From CAZJYI01 sp964550025 (GTDB lineage Bacteria > Verrucomicrobiota > Kiritimatiellia > UBA8416 > CAYOBW01), in the NCBI GenBank assembly GCA_964550025.1, contig CAZJYI010000003.1:62001-126000 (forward strand): a stretch of DNA of 64,000 nucleotides, in the 5' to 3' direction. Of this stretch, positions 17,201 through 26,800 are shown one piece after another (within the stretch, counting starts at the first letter, position 1; every line of letters starts with the position of its first letter). The position numbers were made by a program, and so were the translations under genes. The notes under the pieces were generated by a model. The model was not told the origin of the DNA, ran no database searches, and worked only from the letters and a program-made list of their open reading frames with translations.

Positions 17201-20200
17201 CGGTGAACCGCCGATGTGCGTACTGCCGCGCCAGTTACCGCCATAGTCCGGAAGACCGCTCGCCTGGTCCGACATGACAAGTGGTACGAGGGAGTGCCCC
17301 GCGCCGTCCGCCGTCAGCGGCCACCCGCGGGCATCGTTGTAGTCGCACGAAAAGATGATCGCCTCATCGCCCAGGTCGGCCAGCCGAACGGCGTCCCCCG
17401 CGTTGTTCAGGCTGCCGGTGTAAACCCCGGCAATAGAAGCCGCCACTGCGGCTCCGTAGCGGTTCGTGAACGCGGTCAGATCGCGGACAACGACAGCGTG
17501 TTTGCCGGGACCGAGGCTTGCGATGCTGCCGCTGTAGAAATCGAAACCGATTCCGCCCGTCAGCACGATCTCGCCCAGGTCGGCGGTGGTGCCGCCGGTG
17601 TTGACGATCTCGACGAATTCGCTTCCGCCGTCCACGGGATGGTACATGATCTCGCTGACGCGCAGGCCGCCCGCATAGGTGTTGGTGAGACCGGTGTACC
17701 GGACCGAGTTGACGAGGACGCCGCGCTCGTTGCGCAGCTCGACGGTCTCGCCGCGATCGGCGAGTTGTCCCTTGTAGTCGCCCTGGACGAAGCAGCTTCT
17801 TCCTCCCGTCGGGCCGGTCACCCGGCGGCGGAAGTCGTTGACGTCGGGCGAGACAAAAAGGCTCTGGCCCGCCGCAATCACCGTCCCGCCGTTCAAGGTG
17901 ATGGAGATACCCCCGTCGAGCGACCATCCGGATACATCGACGGCGTAGTCGTTCGTGTTGACGAGCTCCACGAACTCCTCGTCCTGCACGCCGGACGCCG
18001 GCAGAAACTCGATCCGGCCGAAGTCGACGCAGGCATCCGGCGGCTGTGCGTCCGGGAGTGTGCCGTTGGTGACAAGTCCCCACAGAAATGCGCGCCGTCC
18101 GGGCAGGAACTCGTTGACAATGCGATCGCAGCCTTGGCGCATGTTGTCCATGTTGCCCCAATTGCCCCACTTGGCGAGATCGCGGTCGGCGTCGGACTCC
18201 GCTTCCTCCTCGGGATCGATCAGCTCCAGCAGCTCAGCAATCCGCGGTTCCATGTAGCCATCCTGCGGTGCCGTGCCCGGCGGTCTGAGCAAGGTGTCCA
18301 TCAGCGTGCGGATGCGGCGCAGCACCATGGTCCGGGTTTCCGGCGTGTCGTAGATCACATCGTAGAAACGGTTGTTGCGGTTGTAGATGATCTCGTCTTC
18401 CGTGTAGATCGTGTCGTCATAGTACCCGACGCCGCCCCTCCAGACGTGGCCCAGGCACAGGTCCACGTCCCAGTGCAGGATGATCCACTCGCCGTTGCCG
18501 TCGGTGTCGCGGTAGAGGTAGTAGTTCTTGTGGCCGTGGTCACGGTCGTTGATGATCGGGCGGGTTGCCAGGTAGTTCACGGCTCGCGGGATATCGACAT
18601 GGTCGTACATGTAGACGTCGCGATTCGCGTCACCGGGGTTGAGGCCGAGGACCAACGCCTGCAGGTCGCTGTTGTCTTCTTCCTTGCGTGTTTTCTTCTC
18701 GACACCCGACGTCCACGAGTCGCAACGGTTGTACATCTTGTAGAGCGCCCCGTCGGGATCGAGCCCCACGCGGTCGGTGTAGCGGTCGTCACCGTCTTCG
18801 ACCATGTCGGCCACGCTGAAGAACGCCGCGTTCTGCTGGACGCGGATGGGAAAGGCGAAATGGCACGGGCTTCCCGCATGCTCGTAGAACTCGTAAGCCA
18901 GCGTGTTGCGGCATTTGGACTTGTCGGCCCAGTTGGTCAGGAAGTCGACGTCTTTGACCGGATCCTCCCCTTCGCGGAAGACGAAGCGGTTCCCCCGGTT
19001 GAAATCCAGGTTGTAGCTCTTCTTCGGAAACGTGCCCGTGCTCTGCCCGTGCCGGTTGACGTGTATGTTGTCGTAAAAGCGGTCGAGGTACCAGAGGCAA
19101 GCCCGCGTCCCCGTACGGTTGTTGGCGGCGGAGGGGCTCTCGACGAACCAATGCACGACGGGAAGGCGCGAGACGATCGACGTGTCGAGCGCGACCGTTC
19201 CGAAGTACTGGGGTGAGTCGAGCGGATCGGCAAAAAGCGGGAACTGCCCGGCCTGTCCGTGGTCGTCCTCGGCTTCGAACCGCCAGCGGATCATCTCACC
19301 CGCGCCCAGCCCGCCAAGCGGGATCGTCCCCGAAAACACGCTGTCGCCGGCCGCGGCGTCGCCGGCCACCCCGGAATCGTTGAGCGCCAATGTGGCCTCC
19401 GCGCCGAACATGATCCGGTAGACGACCCGCACTTCGTCGATGGGGTAGAGCGTCTCGTCGACCCGCTGAGAGACGACCAGGCTTTCCCCCGCGCCCACCG
19501 CCGGTGCGCCGGCAGGCCCCCCGGAAAAGCGCGGCGCGAGCTCGGTTGAGCCGTCCCCGTTCGCGTCTCCGGGGCTGGGGGCGAACAGGTATGTCTCGAC
19601 GGCAGCGGTGACCGAGGTGGAGAGCAGGGCCAGTTCCAGCTCGGGCGCCATCAGGAAGTCGGGGAAACGCCCCGGAACGTTCATAGCATGAATCGCCAAC
19701 ACGTTGGTGCCCGCGACCAGCGAGGAACCGGGATTGGCGACGGGGAACGACTCAACGTCCATGCCCGTGAACTCTCCCGTCGCCTCCGAGTCCCACCGGG
19801 GCGTCTCCGGCGCACGGTCCCGCGTGACCTCCGTGCCGTTGATGTAGACGACAAAACCGTCCCGGTACCGGGCGCGGAAGTGGAGCGACCGGATGCCCTG
19901 AAGCGAGCCGAGCGTGAACGGCATGCGCAGATAGAGCGTACTCCCGGGCGTGGCGGCTTCGACGTCGGTCGCAATGTACGGCAACACGCTGCCGTCGTTG
20001 TTGTCGTACCCGACGCCCGTTGGTCCCGTCGCCCAACCGCTGTCGTCGAAGTCCGTCGCGGTCCAGGCATTGCCGAGGCCCTCGTCCGCGGGTCCCAGGT
20101 ACCGGCAGGTCTCGCCTGTTGCGACCAGGAGCGTCTGGGTCGTTGCGTAGACCAGCCCGTAGGAGATGTCCGCAACCTGCGGCGGGTACTCGGGCGCGAA

Positions 20201-20605
20201 CGCGCTGGCGACGGTAAGACCGTCGGGCCGGACCAGCGCCAGGTACTCCCCGTCGCCGCCCAGCTTGAAGTCCGTGTGCAGTTCTTCACCCGCCGTAGCG
20301 CGGTCCTTGGTGGAGGCAAAAACGATGAGATAGTCGTCGGGCTCGATGACGACGTGTGGAAAACGCCACTTGCGGAGGTTGCCGGCGTTGTCGGTCAGGT
20401 ACCACCCGTCGAGGTCGACGTCAGTGGAGCCGGCATTCAGCAGCTCGATCCAATCCGGGTAGTCCCCGTCCTCGTCCACGAGGGTCGTGTCGTTGACCGC
20501 CATGAACTCGCTGATGACGACCTGCGCCTGCGCCCCTTCCGCAACCAGAGCGAGACCGATCGCGAGCACGGCCGCGAAGTAGCGATATGGAGTTCGTCTA
20601 TTCAC
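14219..20605 (-). CDS. Giant secreted lamin-tail / CotH / LamG surface protein
   Basis: About 2128 residues. After a signal peptide ('YRYFAAVLAIGLALVAEGAQA') come: a lamin-tail domain beginning 'VVISEFMAVNDTTLVDEDGDY'; a jelly-roll-like region around 'LPYIATDVEAATPGSTLYLR'; a CotH kinase-like domain ('KKSYNLDFNRG', 'NYYLYRDTDGNGEW', 'HWDVDLCLG'); at least four further lamin-tail units; a DUF2341 segment ('AWPHRMRVTFSGYDGA'); a LamG domain ('SLTISAWARPG'); and a C-terminal 'DADGDGLPDEWEVLYFGG' calcium module with 'AGTDPTNAES'. No Met is available near the signal peptide, so the start is GTG, at 20605 or possibly 20644. CotH proteins phosphorylate protein targets in spore coats. Here the role is likely extracellular. 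Paralogous to 23879-34684. Confidence 0.85.
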   Translation of the reverse strand: MNRRTPYRYFAAVLAIGLALVAEGAQAQVVISEFMAVNDTTLVDEDGDYPDWIELLNAGSTDVDLDGWYLTDNAGNLRKWRFPHVVIEPDDYLIVFASTKDRATAGEELHTDFKLGGDGEYLALVRPDGLTVASAFAPEYPPQVADISYGLVYATTQTLLVATGETCRYLGPADEGLGNAWTATDFDDSGWATGPTGVGYDNNDGSVLPYIATDVEAATPGSTLYLRMPFTLGSLQGIRSLHFRARYRDGFVVYINGTEVTRDRAPETPRWDSEATGEFTGMDVESFPVANPGSSLVAGTNVLAIHAMNVPGRFPDFLMAPELELALLSTSVTAAVETYLFAPSPGDANGDGSTELAPRFSGGPAGAPAVGAGESLVVSQRVDETLYPIDEVRVVYRIMFGAEATLALNDSGVAGDAAAGDSVFSGTIPLGGLGAGEMIRWRFEAEDDHGQAGQFPLFADPLDSPQYFGTVALDTSIVSRLPVVHWFVESPSAANNRTGTRACLWYLDRFYDNIHVNRHGQSTGTFPKKSYNLDFNRGNRFVFREGEDPVKDVDFLTNWADKSKCRNTLAYEFYEHAGSPCHFAFPIRVQQNAAFFSVADMVEDGDDRYTDRVGLDPDGALYKMYNRCDSWTSGVEKKTRKEEDNSDLQALVLGLNPGDANRDVYMYDHVDIPRAVNYLATRPIINDRDHGHKNYYLYRDTDGNGEWIILHWDVDLCLGHVWRGGVGYYDDTIYTEDEIIYNRNNRFYDVIYDTPETRTMVLRRIRTLMDTLLRPPGTAPQDGYMEPRIAELLELIDPEEEAESDADRDLAKWGNWGNMDNMRQGCDRIVNEFLPGRRAFLWGLVTNGTLPDAQPPDACVDFGRIEFLPASGVQDEEFVELVNTNDYAVDVSGWSLDGGISITLNGGTVIAAGQSLFVSPDVNDFRRRVTGPTGGRSCFVQGDYKGQLADRGETVELRNERGVLVNSVRYTGLTNTYAGGLRVSEIMYHPVDGGSEFVEIVNTGGTTADLGEIVLTGGIGFDFYSGSIASLGPGKHAVVVRDLTAFTNRYGAAVAASIAGVYTGSLNNAGDAVRLADLGDEAIIFSCDYNDARGWPLTADGAGHSLVPLVMSDQASGLPDYGGNWRGSTHIGGSPGAADPVPPRSVVVNEVGAHTDTGLDPPYDSDDWIELYNPTDTAVDIGGWYLSDRAEDLMRYRLPPGMIIASNSYLVLTENLHFHTNRHAETGFGLNKAGDELFLSHLPGGSSNRVVDCVRFKGQLNGVALGRSPDADPYWYALTPTTNAANAASDDRIVISEIMFDPAAATNGEDNTRDEYIELFNATTGSVTLSGSAGGWRIDGGVSYTFASNTVLPAGGALLIVSFDPATNGAALAAFKSAHGIVGFEPVMAGPYDGKLSNTGERLALEKPQEPDMPGEGVSWVIVDEAIYFDKWPWPEGARGTGRPLQRLPGPGAGNNPDNWRVPAVGSPGTGPARIALTLPEYGREFLVPFSTLVRAEVDTYQVSGTVHEVAFFEGSNSLFVDTVAPYECIYAASSNKGSYTFRAELTDDAGVHTSAVSVVSAVGPLTVDDEGASDITLTSVDMHGRFEGCDYVDATLFWGPNDGGTNAAAWQRSAFVGRVPAEGGTLSGRLSVSLEDLSPGLTYHYRWRVARARGERWSADAQFSAAAFSAWPHRMRVTFSGYDGASSLTGFPVLVRLGTGIPGFSYAGFAAASGADLRFSNAGATQRLYHEIEAWDTNGESSVWVRMPELAGTGTAVVAYWGNANAAMPPYCTNGAVWSENFKAVWHLNGDFLEASGNGPDAADQGTAPGDGVVAGARAFDGTAAYVEPGLSTTWYAQNMQSLTISAWARPGANHDGTVLGSSSTSGDLAIGCISGRFPDWAFAVTSVVKRIPLTVSQWQYLAMVLDAGQARAGYNDDAPMTIGAYGEFTPDVAPLLGCLAVEGGSPTTFFNGRIDEVRIATTARSADWIRTEYRTVVDGFAEYAVLPSLPVDADGDGLPDEWEVLYFGGIHAVPGGHGDTDGMPNDDEFTAGTDPTNAESRLVIDLVLSNGVPLVRFNARKASGPGYAGRERYYGLDSLPGLPPSGPWLPVPGMSNLLGQDQVVTYPAPPDTQHLYRVRARLTSPP

Positions 20606-20612
20606 TATGAAT

Positions 20613-20642
20613 ATAATAGCACGATCTGTAACCGCATGGCAC
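20613..20642 (-). promoter_or_regulatory. Possible extended -10 promoter for the 14219-20605 gene
   Basis: Read on the minus strand, TGC-TATTAT is an extended -10, with only a weak -35 (GTGCCA, 18-base spacer). Initiation would fall within a few bases of the GTG at 20605, leaving almost no leader and no ribosome-binding site. Either the message is leaderless or the element is fortuitous. Confidence 0.35.
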
Positions 20643-20776
20643 ACGGTTTGTTACGGGGGCGGGGGTCTGGAAGCGTGGTACGGGGTTGAGGGTCGGGGAT
20701 GAGGTTCTTTTGAGATCTGCCATCCGCCACGCCGGACACCGGATCAACTCCCGACGGCCACTGTGCGCAATCCCCA

Positions 20777-21895
20777 TCAGGCCAGCGCGATGCCGACCAG
20801 CGTCAGATCGTCCTCGAAGGCCAGGCGGCCGGAGTATGCGAGGAGCGCCTCCTCGATGCGTGTCAGTGCGGAGGCGTCTACACGGCCGCCGACATCCCGC
20901 ATCAGAACGTCGCGCAGGCCGTCTTCGCCCAGCTCCTCTTCGGCCGGGTTGCGAACCTCGATGGCGCCGTCCGTGTACAGCAGCATGGTATCTCCCGGCG
21001 CCAGTTGCTCGCACCGGGTCGGGAAGTTCGCAAAGGGCAGCAGGCCCAGCGCCGGGGCGTGGGAGTCCAACGTGATCAGTGCGGAGTCGCGCATGAGCAG
21101 GGGCCTCGTGTGACCGGCGCGAACATAGCTCAGCGTGCGACCGCGTAGATCGATCAGACCGTAGAAAGCCGTGGCGAAGCAGTCGTCTTGCTTGGTGAGC
21201 TCGAACAGCTTTTCGTTCATGTGGGTGGCAAACGCGGTCGGGTCGGCCAGGAGGTCGCGCGACTCCTCCCAGAGCGACCGAATCTGCATGGCATAAAGCG
21301 CGGAGGCGACACCGTGGCCGGTGACATCGGCCAGCAGCACGACGTAGGTGTCGGCATTCAGCGCCTCTATCCGATAGAAGTCGCCGCTGACGAACTCCAC
21401 CGGAACGGCGTGAACGGCGATGCCAATGCGGTCGTCGGCGGGAAGCCGTGTTCTCATCGCGTGCTCTTGGATGATCCGCGCCCGTTCGAGGTCCTGCATC
21501 AGCGGGGTCAGATCGCGAAACGACTCGATACCACCGATGATCTCGCCTGCTGTGTCGCGTATGGGTGCGACGGTGACTTCGACAGGGATGCGGCGGCCAT
21601 CGCGGCGTCTTGCAAACACGGTGACCGGCAGGCGGCTTGCCTGCCCGCAGACGATGGACCGGTGCAGCGGACACAGTTCCTCCCCGCAGAGCGGGTTCCC
21701 CGCGACGTCCTGGTGGGCGAGAATGTCATCGAAGCACGAACGGCCGATCATGTCCTCGGCCCGCCACCCGGTCAGGCGCTCGGCCGATCTGTTCCAGAAC
21801 AGAATGTTGCGGTCCACGTCCGTAATGTACACCCCGTCCGCCAGCGAATCCAGAGCCAGGCGCGATGCGCCGTGATCCAGAGCGGTGATTTCCAT
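20777..21895 (-). CDS. PAS-domain SpoIIE/RsbU-type PP2C phosphatase
   Basis: 372 residues, cytoplasmic. An N-terminal PAS domain (about 10-125: 'LADGVYITDVDRNILFWNRSAERLTGW') contains a cysteine cluster 'NPLCGEELCPLHRSIVCG' of the type seen in many PAS sensors. The C-terminal half (about 150-372) is a SpoIIE phosphatase with 'SGDFYRIEALNADTYVVLLAD', 'VTGHGVASALYAMQ' and 'MLLYTDGAIEVRN', retaining the metal-binding Asp residues. Proteins of this design dephosphorylate anti-sigma antagonists to release an alternative sigma factor. No STAS or anti-sigma gene is in the window, so its partner is elsewhere. It is divergent from the DUF1080 gene at 22101. Confidence 0.9.
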   Translation of the reverse strand: MEITALDHGASRLALDSLADGVYITDVDRNILFWNRSAERLTGWRAEDMIGRSCFDDILAHQDVAGNPLCGEELCPLHRSIVCGQASRLPVTVFARRRDGRRIPVEVTVAPIRDTAGEIIGGIESFRDLTPLMQDLERARIIQEHAMRTRLPADDRIGIAVHAVPVEFVSGDFYRIEALNADTYVVLLADVTGHGVASALYAMQIRSLWEESRDLLADPTAFATHMNEKLFELTKQDDCFATAFYGLIDLRGRTLSYVRAGHTRPLLMRDSALITLDSHAPALGLLPFANFPTRCEQLAPGDTMLLYTDGAIEVRNPAEEELGEDGLRDVLMRDVGGRVDASALTRIEEALLAYSGRLAFEDDLTLVGIALA

Positions 21896-22100
21896 GGCCT
21901 AACTCCCGACTCGGTTTTGGTGCAGTGAGAACGAGTCAATCATACAAGGCTACCGAGCCGGATGCGACTGTTTTCGCGGGCGTCAGGTGTCGCGTCGAAC
22001 CGCGTTCTTTCTTGCATTTGGGCGGCGCGCGCTCCAGATTGAATGACGCACAGGAGACGTACGAGAGAACGGCCAGAAACGAAAGGAACGGAGGAACACC

Positions 22101-22793
22101 ATGCGGAAGACTTCGACGACCATCATCATCGCGGCGATTCTGGCCTGCCAATTGGTTGCGGCCGAGGACAACACGTTGACGGAGGAGCAGAAGAAGGAGG
22201 GCTGGACGCTCCTCTTTGACGGCAAGACGCTGGACGGGTGGAGCATCAAGAGCGGTTTCGCCACGTACAAGGTCGAGGACGGCAGCGTCGTCGGCACGAC
22301 CAAGCCGGGCAGTCCCAACACCTTCCTGTGCAGCGACGCGAAGTTTGCCGATTTTGAGTTGACCTTCGAAGTCAAGTTCGACCAGTTCTTCAACTCCGGC
22401 TGCCAGATCCGCTCTAAACTGCGCGGGGACAAGCACGGCGGGCGCGTGTACGGTCCCCAGGTAGAGATCGAGAAGAGCCCGGGACAGGCCGGCTTCATCT
22501 ACGGCGAGGCGGCCGGCGGCTGGCAGTCGCCCGAGCCGAAGTCGAAGGACAAAGCGGTCAGCACGCACAGCCACTTCAAGAACGACGGCTGGAACCAGTA
22601 TCGCATCATCGCGAAGGGAAGGAAGATCCAGACCTGGATCAACGGCAATCCCGTTGCCGACCTGGAATACGACGAGCAGCGGTACAAGGACAACAGCGAG
22701 GGGTTCATCGGACTCCAGGTCCACGGCGTCGGCAAGAACCCGACCCCGATGGGTGTCCGCTGGAAGAACATCTACATTCGCGCGTTGCCCTGA
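22101..22793 (+). CDS. Secreted DUF1080 protein (3-keto-disaccharide hydrolase-like)
   Basis: 230 residues: signal peptide MRKTSTTIIIAAILACQLVAA, then one concanavalin-like DUF1080 domain with the family hallmarks 'GWTLLFDGKTLDGWS', 'FADFELTFEVKF', 'NSGCQIRSK', 'NQYRIIAKGRKIQTWING' and the ending 'IGLQVHG..VRWKNIYIRALP'. The family is abundant in PVC bacteria and Bacteroidetes. Characterised members cleave 3-keto-glycosides after an oxidoreductase step. A GFO/IDH/MocA oxidoreductase is present at 57663. GGAGG precedes the ATG. Substrate not predictable. Confidence 0.9.
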   Translation: MRKTSTTIIIAAILACQLVAAEDNTLTEEQKKEGWTLLFDGKTLDGWSIKSGFATYKVEDGSVVGTTKPGSPNTFLCSDAKFADFELTFEVKFDQFFNSGCQIRSKLRGDKHGGRVYGPQVEIEKSPGQAGFIYGEAAGGWQSPEPKSKDKAVSTHSHFKNDGWNQYRIIAKGRKIQTWINGNPVADLEYDEQRYKDNSEGFIGLQVHGVGKNPTPMGVRWKNIYIRALP

Positions 22794-22842
22794 ATCCCAC
22801 AGCCATGAGCGGGGATGCGGACCCTCAGCGCACTTCTGCCGA

Positions 22843-22970
22843 GTAGCGCAGCAAAACGCGCCAGGCGCTCCGATCCCCCGGGTCGGAAGACTTGGCGTCT
22901 TCCGCTACGCTTCTCCACATTGCGTCCCCGGTAGCGGAACGCGCCAGGCGTTCCGGTCCCCCGGGTCGGA
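22843..22970. repeat. GTAGCGG...CCGCTAC palindromic repeats, two units
   Basis: Two related units fill the gap between convergent DUF1080 genes. Both carry nested inverted repeats of the form 'GGAACGCGCCAGGCGTTCC' and the spacer 'TCCCCCGGGTCGGA', and are bounded by GTAGCG or CCGCTAC. A third half unit is at 23746-23770. They are likely nonautonomous palindromic elements. They may also terminate transcription from both sides. Confidence 0.7.
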
Positions 22971-22973
22971 GTT

Positions 22974-23657
22974 TCATTCGCCTGCCGCCTCCGTCAATCC
23001 GATGTTCCGGAACTGAATCGGGTTGCCTTCCGACGTCAGGAGAATGGGACCTTCAACGATGTCACAATCGGTCGCCTGGTTCACCTGTTCTCCGTTAAGA
23101 CGCAAGGTCACCGTTCCGCCTTTGGCAACGATCTCGTAGTGGTTCCATTGCCCCGCCGGCTTGGCGAGAGCCTTGGTCTTTTTCAGGAACGTCAGTTTGC
23201 CAAAGCGCTTGTGGTCCATCGTCCGGTATCGTTCCGCCGCACCCTTGAACGCATAGCCCACCAGCCCGATGAGATCCCCTTCGTTCCCGGCATTGATCTG
23301 CGCCTCGAGGCTGGTCGGCCAAACCTTGTGCTCACCCGTCATGCGAAACAGCACGCCCCCGTTGCCGGGCTTGGTGTCCGGCGCCCAGCGCCACTGCAAG
23401 GTCAGTTTGAAGTCCGTGTACTTCTCCTTTGTGTACAGGTAACCCTTCGGTGTGCCCTTGCAGGTCAACACGCCGTCTTCAAGACGCCAGACGTCCTCCG
23501 CACGCTTCACCGCGGGATCGTCGAAGCACTCCCAGCGGTCGAGGGAGTCATTCCCTTTTGCGTCCTGCAGCAGGTCTTCTCCCATCACGTTCGCACAGAG
23601 CGGCAGGCACAGAGCCGCAGCCAGGTAGATCACGCATCGAGTTCCATCATGTTTCAT
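22974..23657 (-). CDS. Secreted DUF1080 protein
   Basis: 227 residues. Start at ATG 23655-23657 (MKHDGTRCVIYLAAALCLPL, a signal peptide) with AGGAGGTG ideally placed upstream. The longer open frame to 23903 is repeat and intergenic sequence. One DUF1080 domain: 'RLEDGVLTCKGTPKGYLYTKEKY', 'DFKLTLQWRW', 'GNGGVLFRM', 'WNHYEIVAKGGTVTLRLNGE' and 'GPILLTSEGNPIQFRNI'. It faces the DUF1080 gene at 22101 across the palindromic repeats. Probably a periplasmic 3-keto-glycoside hydrolase or carbohydrate-binding protein. Confidence 0.9.
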   Translation of the reverse strand: MKHDGTRCVIYLAAALCLPLCANVMGEDLLQDAKGNDSLDRWECFDDPAVKRAEDVWRLEDGVLTCKGTPKGYLYTKEKYTDFKLTLQWRWAPDTKPGNGGVLFRMTGEHKVWPTSLEAQINAGNEGDLIGLVGYAFKGAAERYRTMDHKRFGKLTFLKKTKALAKPAGQWNHYEIVAKGGTVTLRLNGEQVNQATDCDIVEGPILLTSEGNPIQFRNIGLTEAAGE

Positions 23658-23745
23658 AGCCAAACACCTCCTGCCATCACCCTGCCATACCAGGTCTCCG
23701 TATTCAACGGAGATGTCCGCGCTGTGACATGGCCTTTTGGAGGAT

Positions 23746-23770
23746 CGGAACGCTTGGCGCGTTCCGCTAC
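23746..23770. repeat. Half unit of the GTAGCGG palindromic repeat
   Basis: 'CGGAACGCTTGGCGCGTTCCGCTAC' type unit matching the elements at 22843-22970, lying between the divergent DUF1080 gene and the giant protein gene. Confidence 0.65.
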
Positions 23771-23801
23771 AACCGTCTTCGCAGTCGCCTGCTTGTTGGC
23801 C

Positions 23802-23830
23802 TTGGCCGTGCTGCGTTCCCGTGCTATCAT
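23802..23830 (+). promoter_or_regulatory. Candidate promoter for the 3600-residue surface protein
   Basis: TTGGCC, 17 bases, TATCAT, with TG one base before the -10 (extended -10, TGC-TATCAT). It lies 48 bases before the preferred ATG 23879 and supports a start downstream of 23840. Confidence 0.5.
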
Positions 23831-23878
23831 TCATTCTGCATGTGTCGATTTTCCATGATCTCATCCGGCGTGGCACGA

Positions 23879-26800
23879 ATGGGGTTGCGTTGTATCGCGG
23901 CATCCCGTCCGTTTCGCCCGGCCTTGTACGCCGCGGTGCTGGCGTGCTGTATGGCCGGGTTCGCGCGCGGCGCCGGTGAAGTCCTGGTCAACGAGCTCAT
24001 GGCTCGGAATGACACCATCCTGGTGGATGGGGACGGGGATTACTCGGACTGGATCGAGCTGTACAACCCGACCACAAACGGGTTCGATCTGACCGGCTGC
24101 TACCTGACCGACGACACCGAGGATCTCAGGAAGTGGCAGTTCCCCGCCACCAACCTTGCCGCCGGGGAATTCCTGGTGGTGTTCGCTTCGGGCAAGGATC
24201 GTGCCGAGCCCGGGTCCGAGCTCCACACGAGCTTCGGGCTCGACGGCGACGGCGAGTACCTCGGGCTCGTAGACTCCGACGGCATGAGCATCATCCACCA
24301 CTACGCCCCCGAGTACCCGGAGCAACTGACGGACGTGTCGTACGGCATTGGAGGCGGGATCGGGTACTTCACCGTCCCCACCCCGGGCGCGACGAACGGC
24401 CCGATCGAGTTGCAGCCATCGGCGCCGGTCACGTTCTCCGTCGGCGCCCGCGCGTTCATCGACCCCTTCAGCGTCACGCTCGCGACCACGAACACGCCCG
24501 GCACGGTGATTCGCTACACCACCGACGGTTCCGTTCCGACGGCCGCGTCAACAGCGTATGCCTCGCCCATCGCAGCCAGCGCCACCGTGCTCATCCGGGC
24601 GCGCGCGTTTGAGCCCGGTCTCGCGGCGGGCCCCGTGGCCGAGAACGGGTACGTCAAGCTGGCCGCGGACGTCCAGGGCTTCTCGTCGGACCTGCCCGTG
24701 GTCATCGTCGAGACGTTCGGCGGCGGCGATATCCCGAGCACATCGCAGGAAGCTTCGTACATGACGATCCACGAGCAGAGCGCCGGCCGCACGGCGCTGA
24801 CCAACCTCCCGACGGTTGGCGCGCGCACGGGCATCCGGCGGCGAGGTGAGTCATCGCTCCGAAGTACGGGGTCCAGTCCGAACCTGGCCGTCGAAGCCTG
24901 GAACGCGGACGACGACGACACCGACATCGCGCCCCTGGGCATGCCGGCTGAATCCGACTGGGTCCTCTACGCGCCCTACCACTTCGACCGCGTGTACCTC
25001 AACAACCCATTCATGTTCGAGCTGAGCAACCTGGTGGGGATCTACGCCACGCGCACGCGCTGGTGCGAGGTGTTCCTGCACACGAGCGGAGGCGACCTTT
25101 CGTACGCCAGCTATGCCGGCATCTACGCCTTCACGGAGCGAATCAAGCGCGGCGACGAGCGCGTGGACGTGGAGCGCATGACGCCCCTGGACTCAACCGA
25201 ACCGAACGTCACCGGCGGGTACATGTGGAAGATCGACAAGGCCGATCCCGGCAAGCAGTCGTTCTCCGCCGGCGGCCAGGGCAGCATGTATCACGTCTAC
25301 CCGCGGGACGAGAACATCACCACCGCGCAACGCAATTGGCTGATCGGACACCTCAACGAGTTCGGGGCAGCCCTCAACGGCCCCAACTTCAGAGACGATG
25401 ACGTCGGGTACGCCAGGTACATCAGAGTCCCTCCGGCCATCGATCACCACATCTTGAACGTCCTGTCCAAAAATGCCGACGCCCTGCGCCTGAGCACCTA
25501 CCTGTACAAGCCGCGCGGGGAGCGTTTCACCTGGGGTCCCATCTGGGACTTCGACCGCGCGCTGGAATCCAGCGACGGCCGGGACAACGCCCCGACAGGC
25601 TGGACGGGAGGAACCGCCTACTTCACGTACGGCTGGTGGAACCGCCTCTTCCGCGACCCCGACTTCTGCCAGCAATGGATCGACCGTTGGCAGGAGTTGC
25701 GCGGAGGCCTGTTGAGCACGACCAACATGTTCGCGATCATCGATGACATGGCCGACGAGCTCGCGGAGGCGCAGGTGCGCAACTACGCGGTTCGGCCGGG
25801 GCCGCGGTTCGGAAGCTGGCAGGCGGAGATCGACCACCTCAAAGACTGGCTGCAACAGCGTGCCACCTGGATGGACGGCCAGTTCATTGCCCTGCCACAG
25901 CTGAGCCACCCGGGCGGCGAGGTGCAGCCCGGTTTCTCCCTGGCGATTTCCGGACCGCCCGGCAGCACGCTCTACTACACCACCAACGGCGTCGACCCGC
26001 GGGCCGAGGGCGGTGGCGCGTCGTCCGACGCGGTCGCATACACCGGTCCGATCACGCTGGACCAGAGCGCGACGGTACGCGCGCGCGCCACGGACGGCTC
26101 GGCCTGGAGTTCCTGGCCCGACGCGCCATGGAGCGGCCAGGCCGTCGGCCATTACGTCATCGGCAACCCGTCCCTGGCGATCACCGAGCTGATGTACAAC
26201 CCGCGCGCGCCTTCCGCTGCCGAGGCGGCCGCCGGGTTCGAAGCGTCCGACTTCGAGTTTGCGGAAATCAAGAGCACGGGCGGCGGGACCATGCTGCTCA
26301 ACGGGGTCCGCTTCGACTCCGGCATCTCCTTCAACTTCTCCGGCGGTGACGTGAGCTCCCTCGCGCCGGGCGAGTATGCGGTGGTGGTCAAGGACTTCGA
26401 CGCGTTCACCAACCGCTACCCCGGCTGGGCGGCGATGAACATCGCCGGTGAGTACGGCGGCAAGCTCGGCAACGGGGGAGAGCGAGTCCGCCTGCGGGTC
26501 CCCGGCGGCGACGAGTACGCGGACTTCACGTACGACGACAGCCGAGGCTGGCCGTTGATCGCGGACGGGGCCGGGCACACGCTCGTCCCGCTCGCATTGG
26601 GCAACCAGCGGGAGGGCGCGCTCGACTACGGCGGGAACTGGCGCGCCAGCGCGTACATCGACGGATCGCCCGGCTTCGCCGACCCGCCCGCCCCCACGAC
26701 AGTCCTTCTCAACGAGATCCTGGCGCACACGGACGTCAACAACCCGCCCTACGATTCCAATGACGGCATCGAGCTCCACAATGTGACCGGCAGCGCGGTG

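Noticed and set aside
17216..19216. A 666-codon plus-strand open frame opposite the 14219-20605 gene
   Set aside because: Antisense to the CotH region of a well-supported gene. Composition is typical of a shadow frame.
22843..22970. Possible CRISPR array
   Set aside because: Only two units, with internal symmetry and no unique spacers of constant length; they are palindromic repeats.
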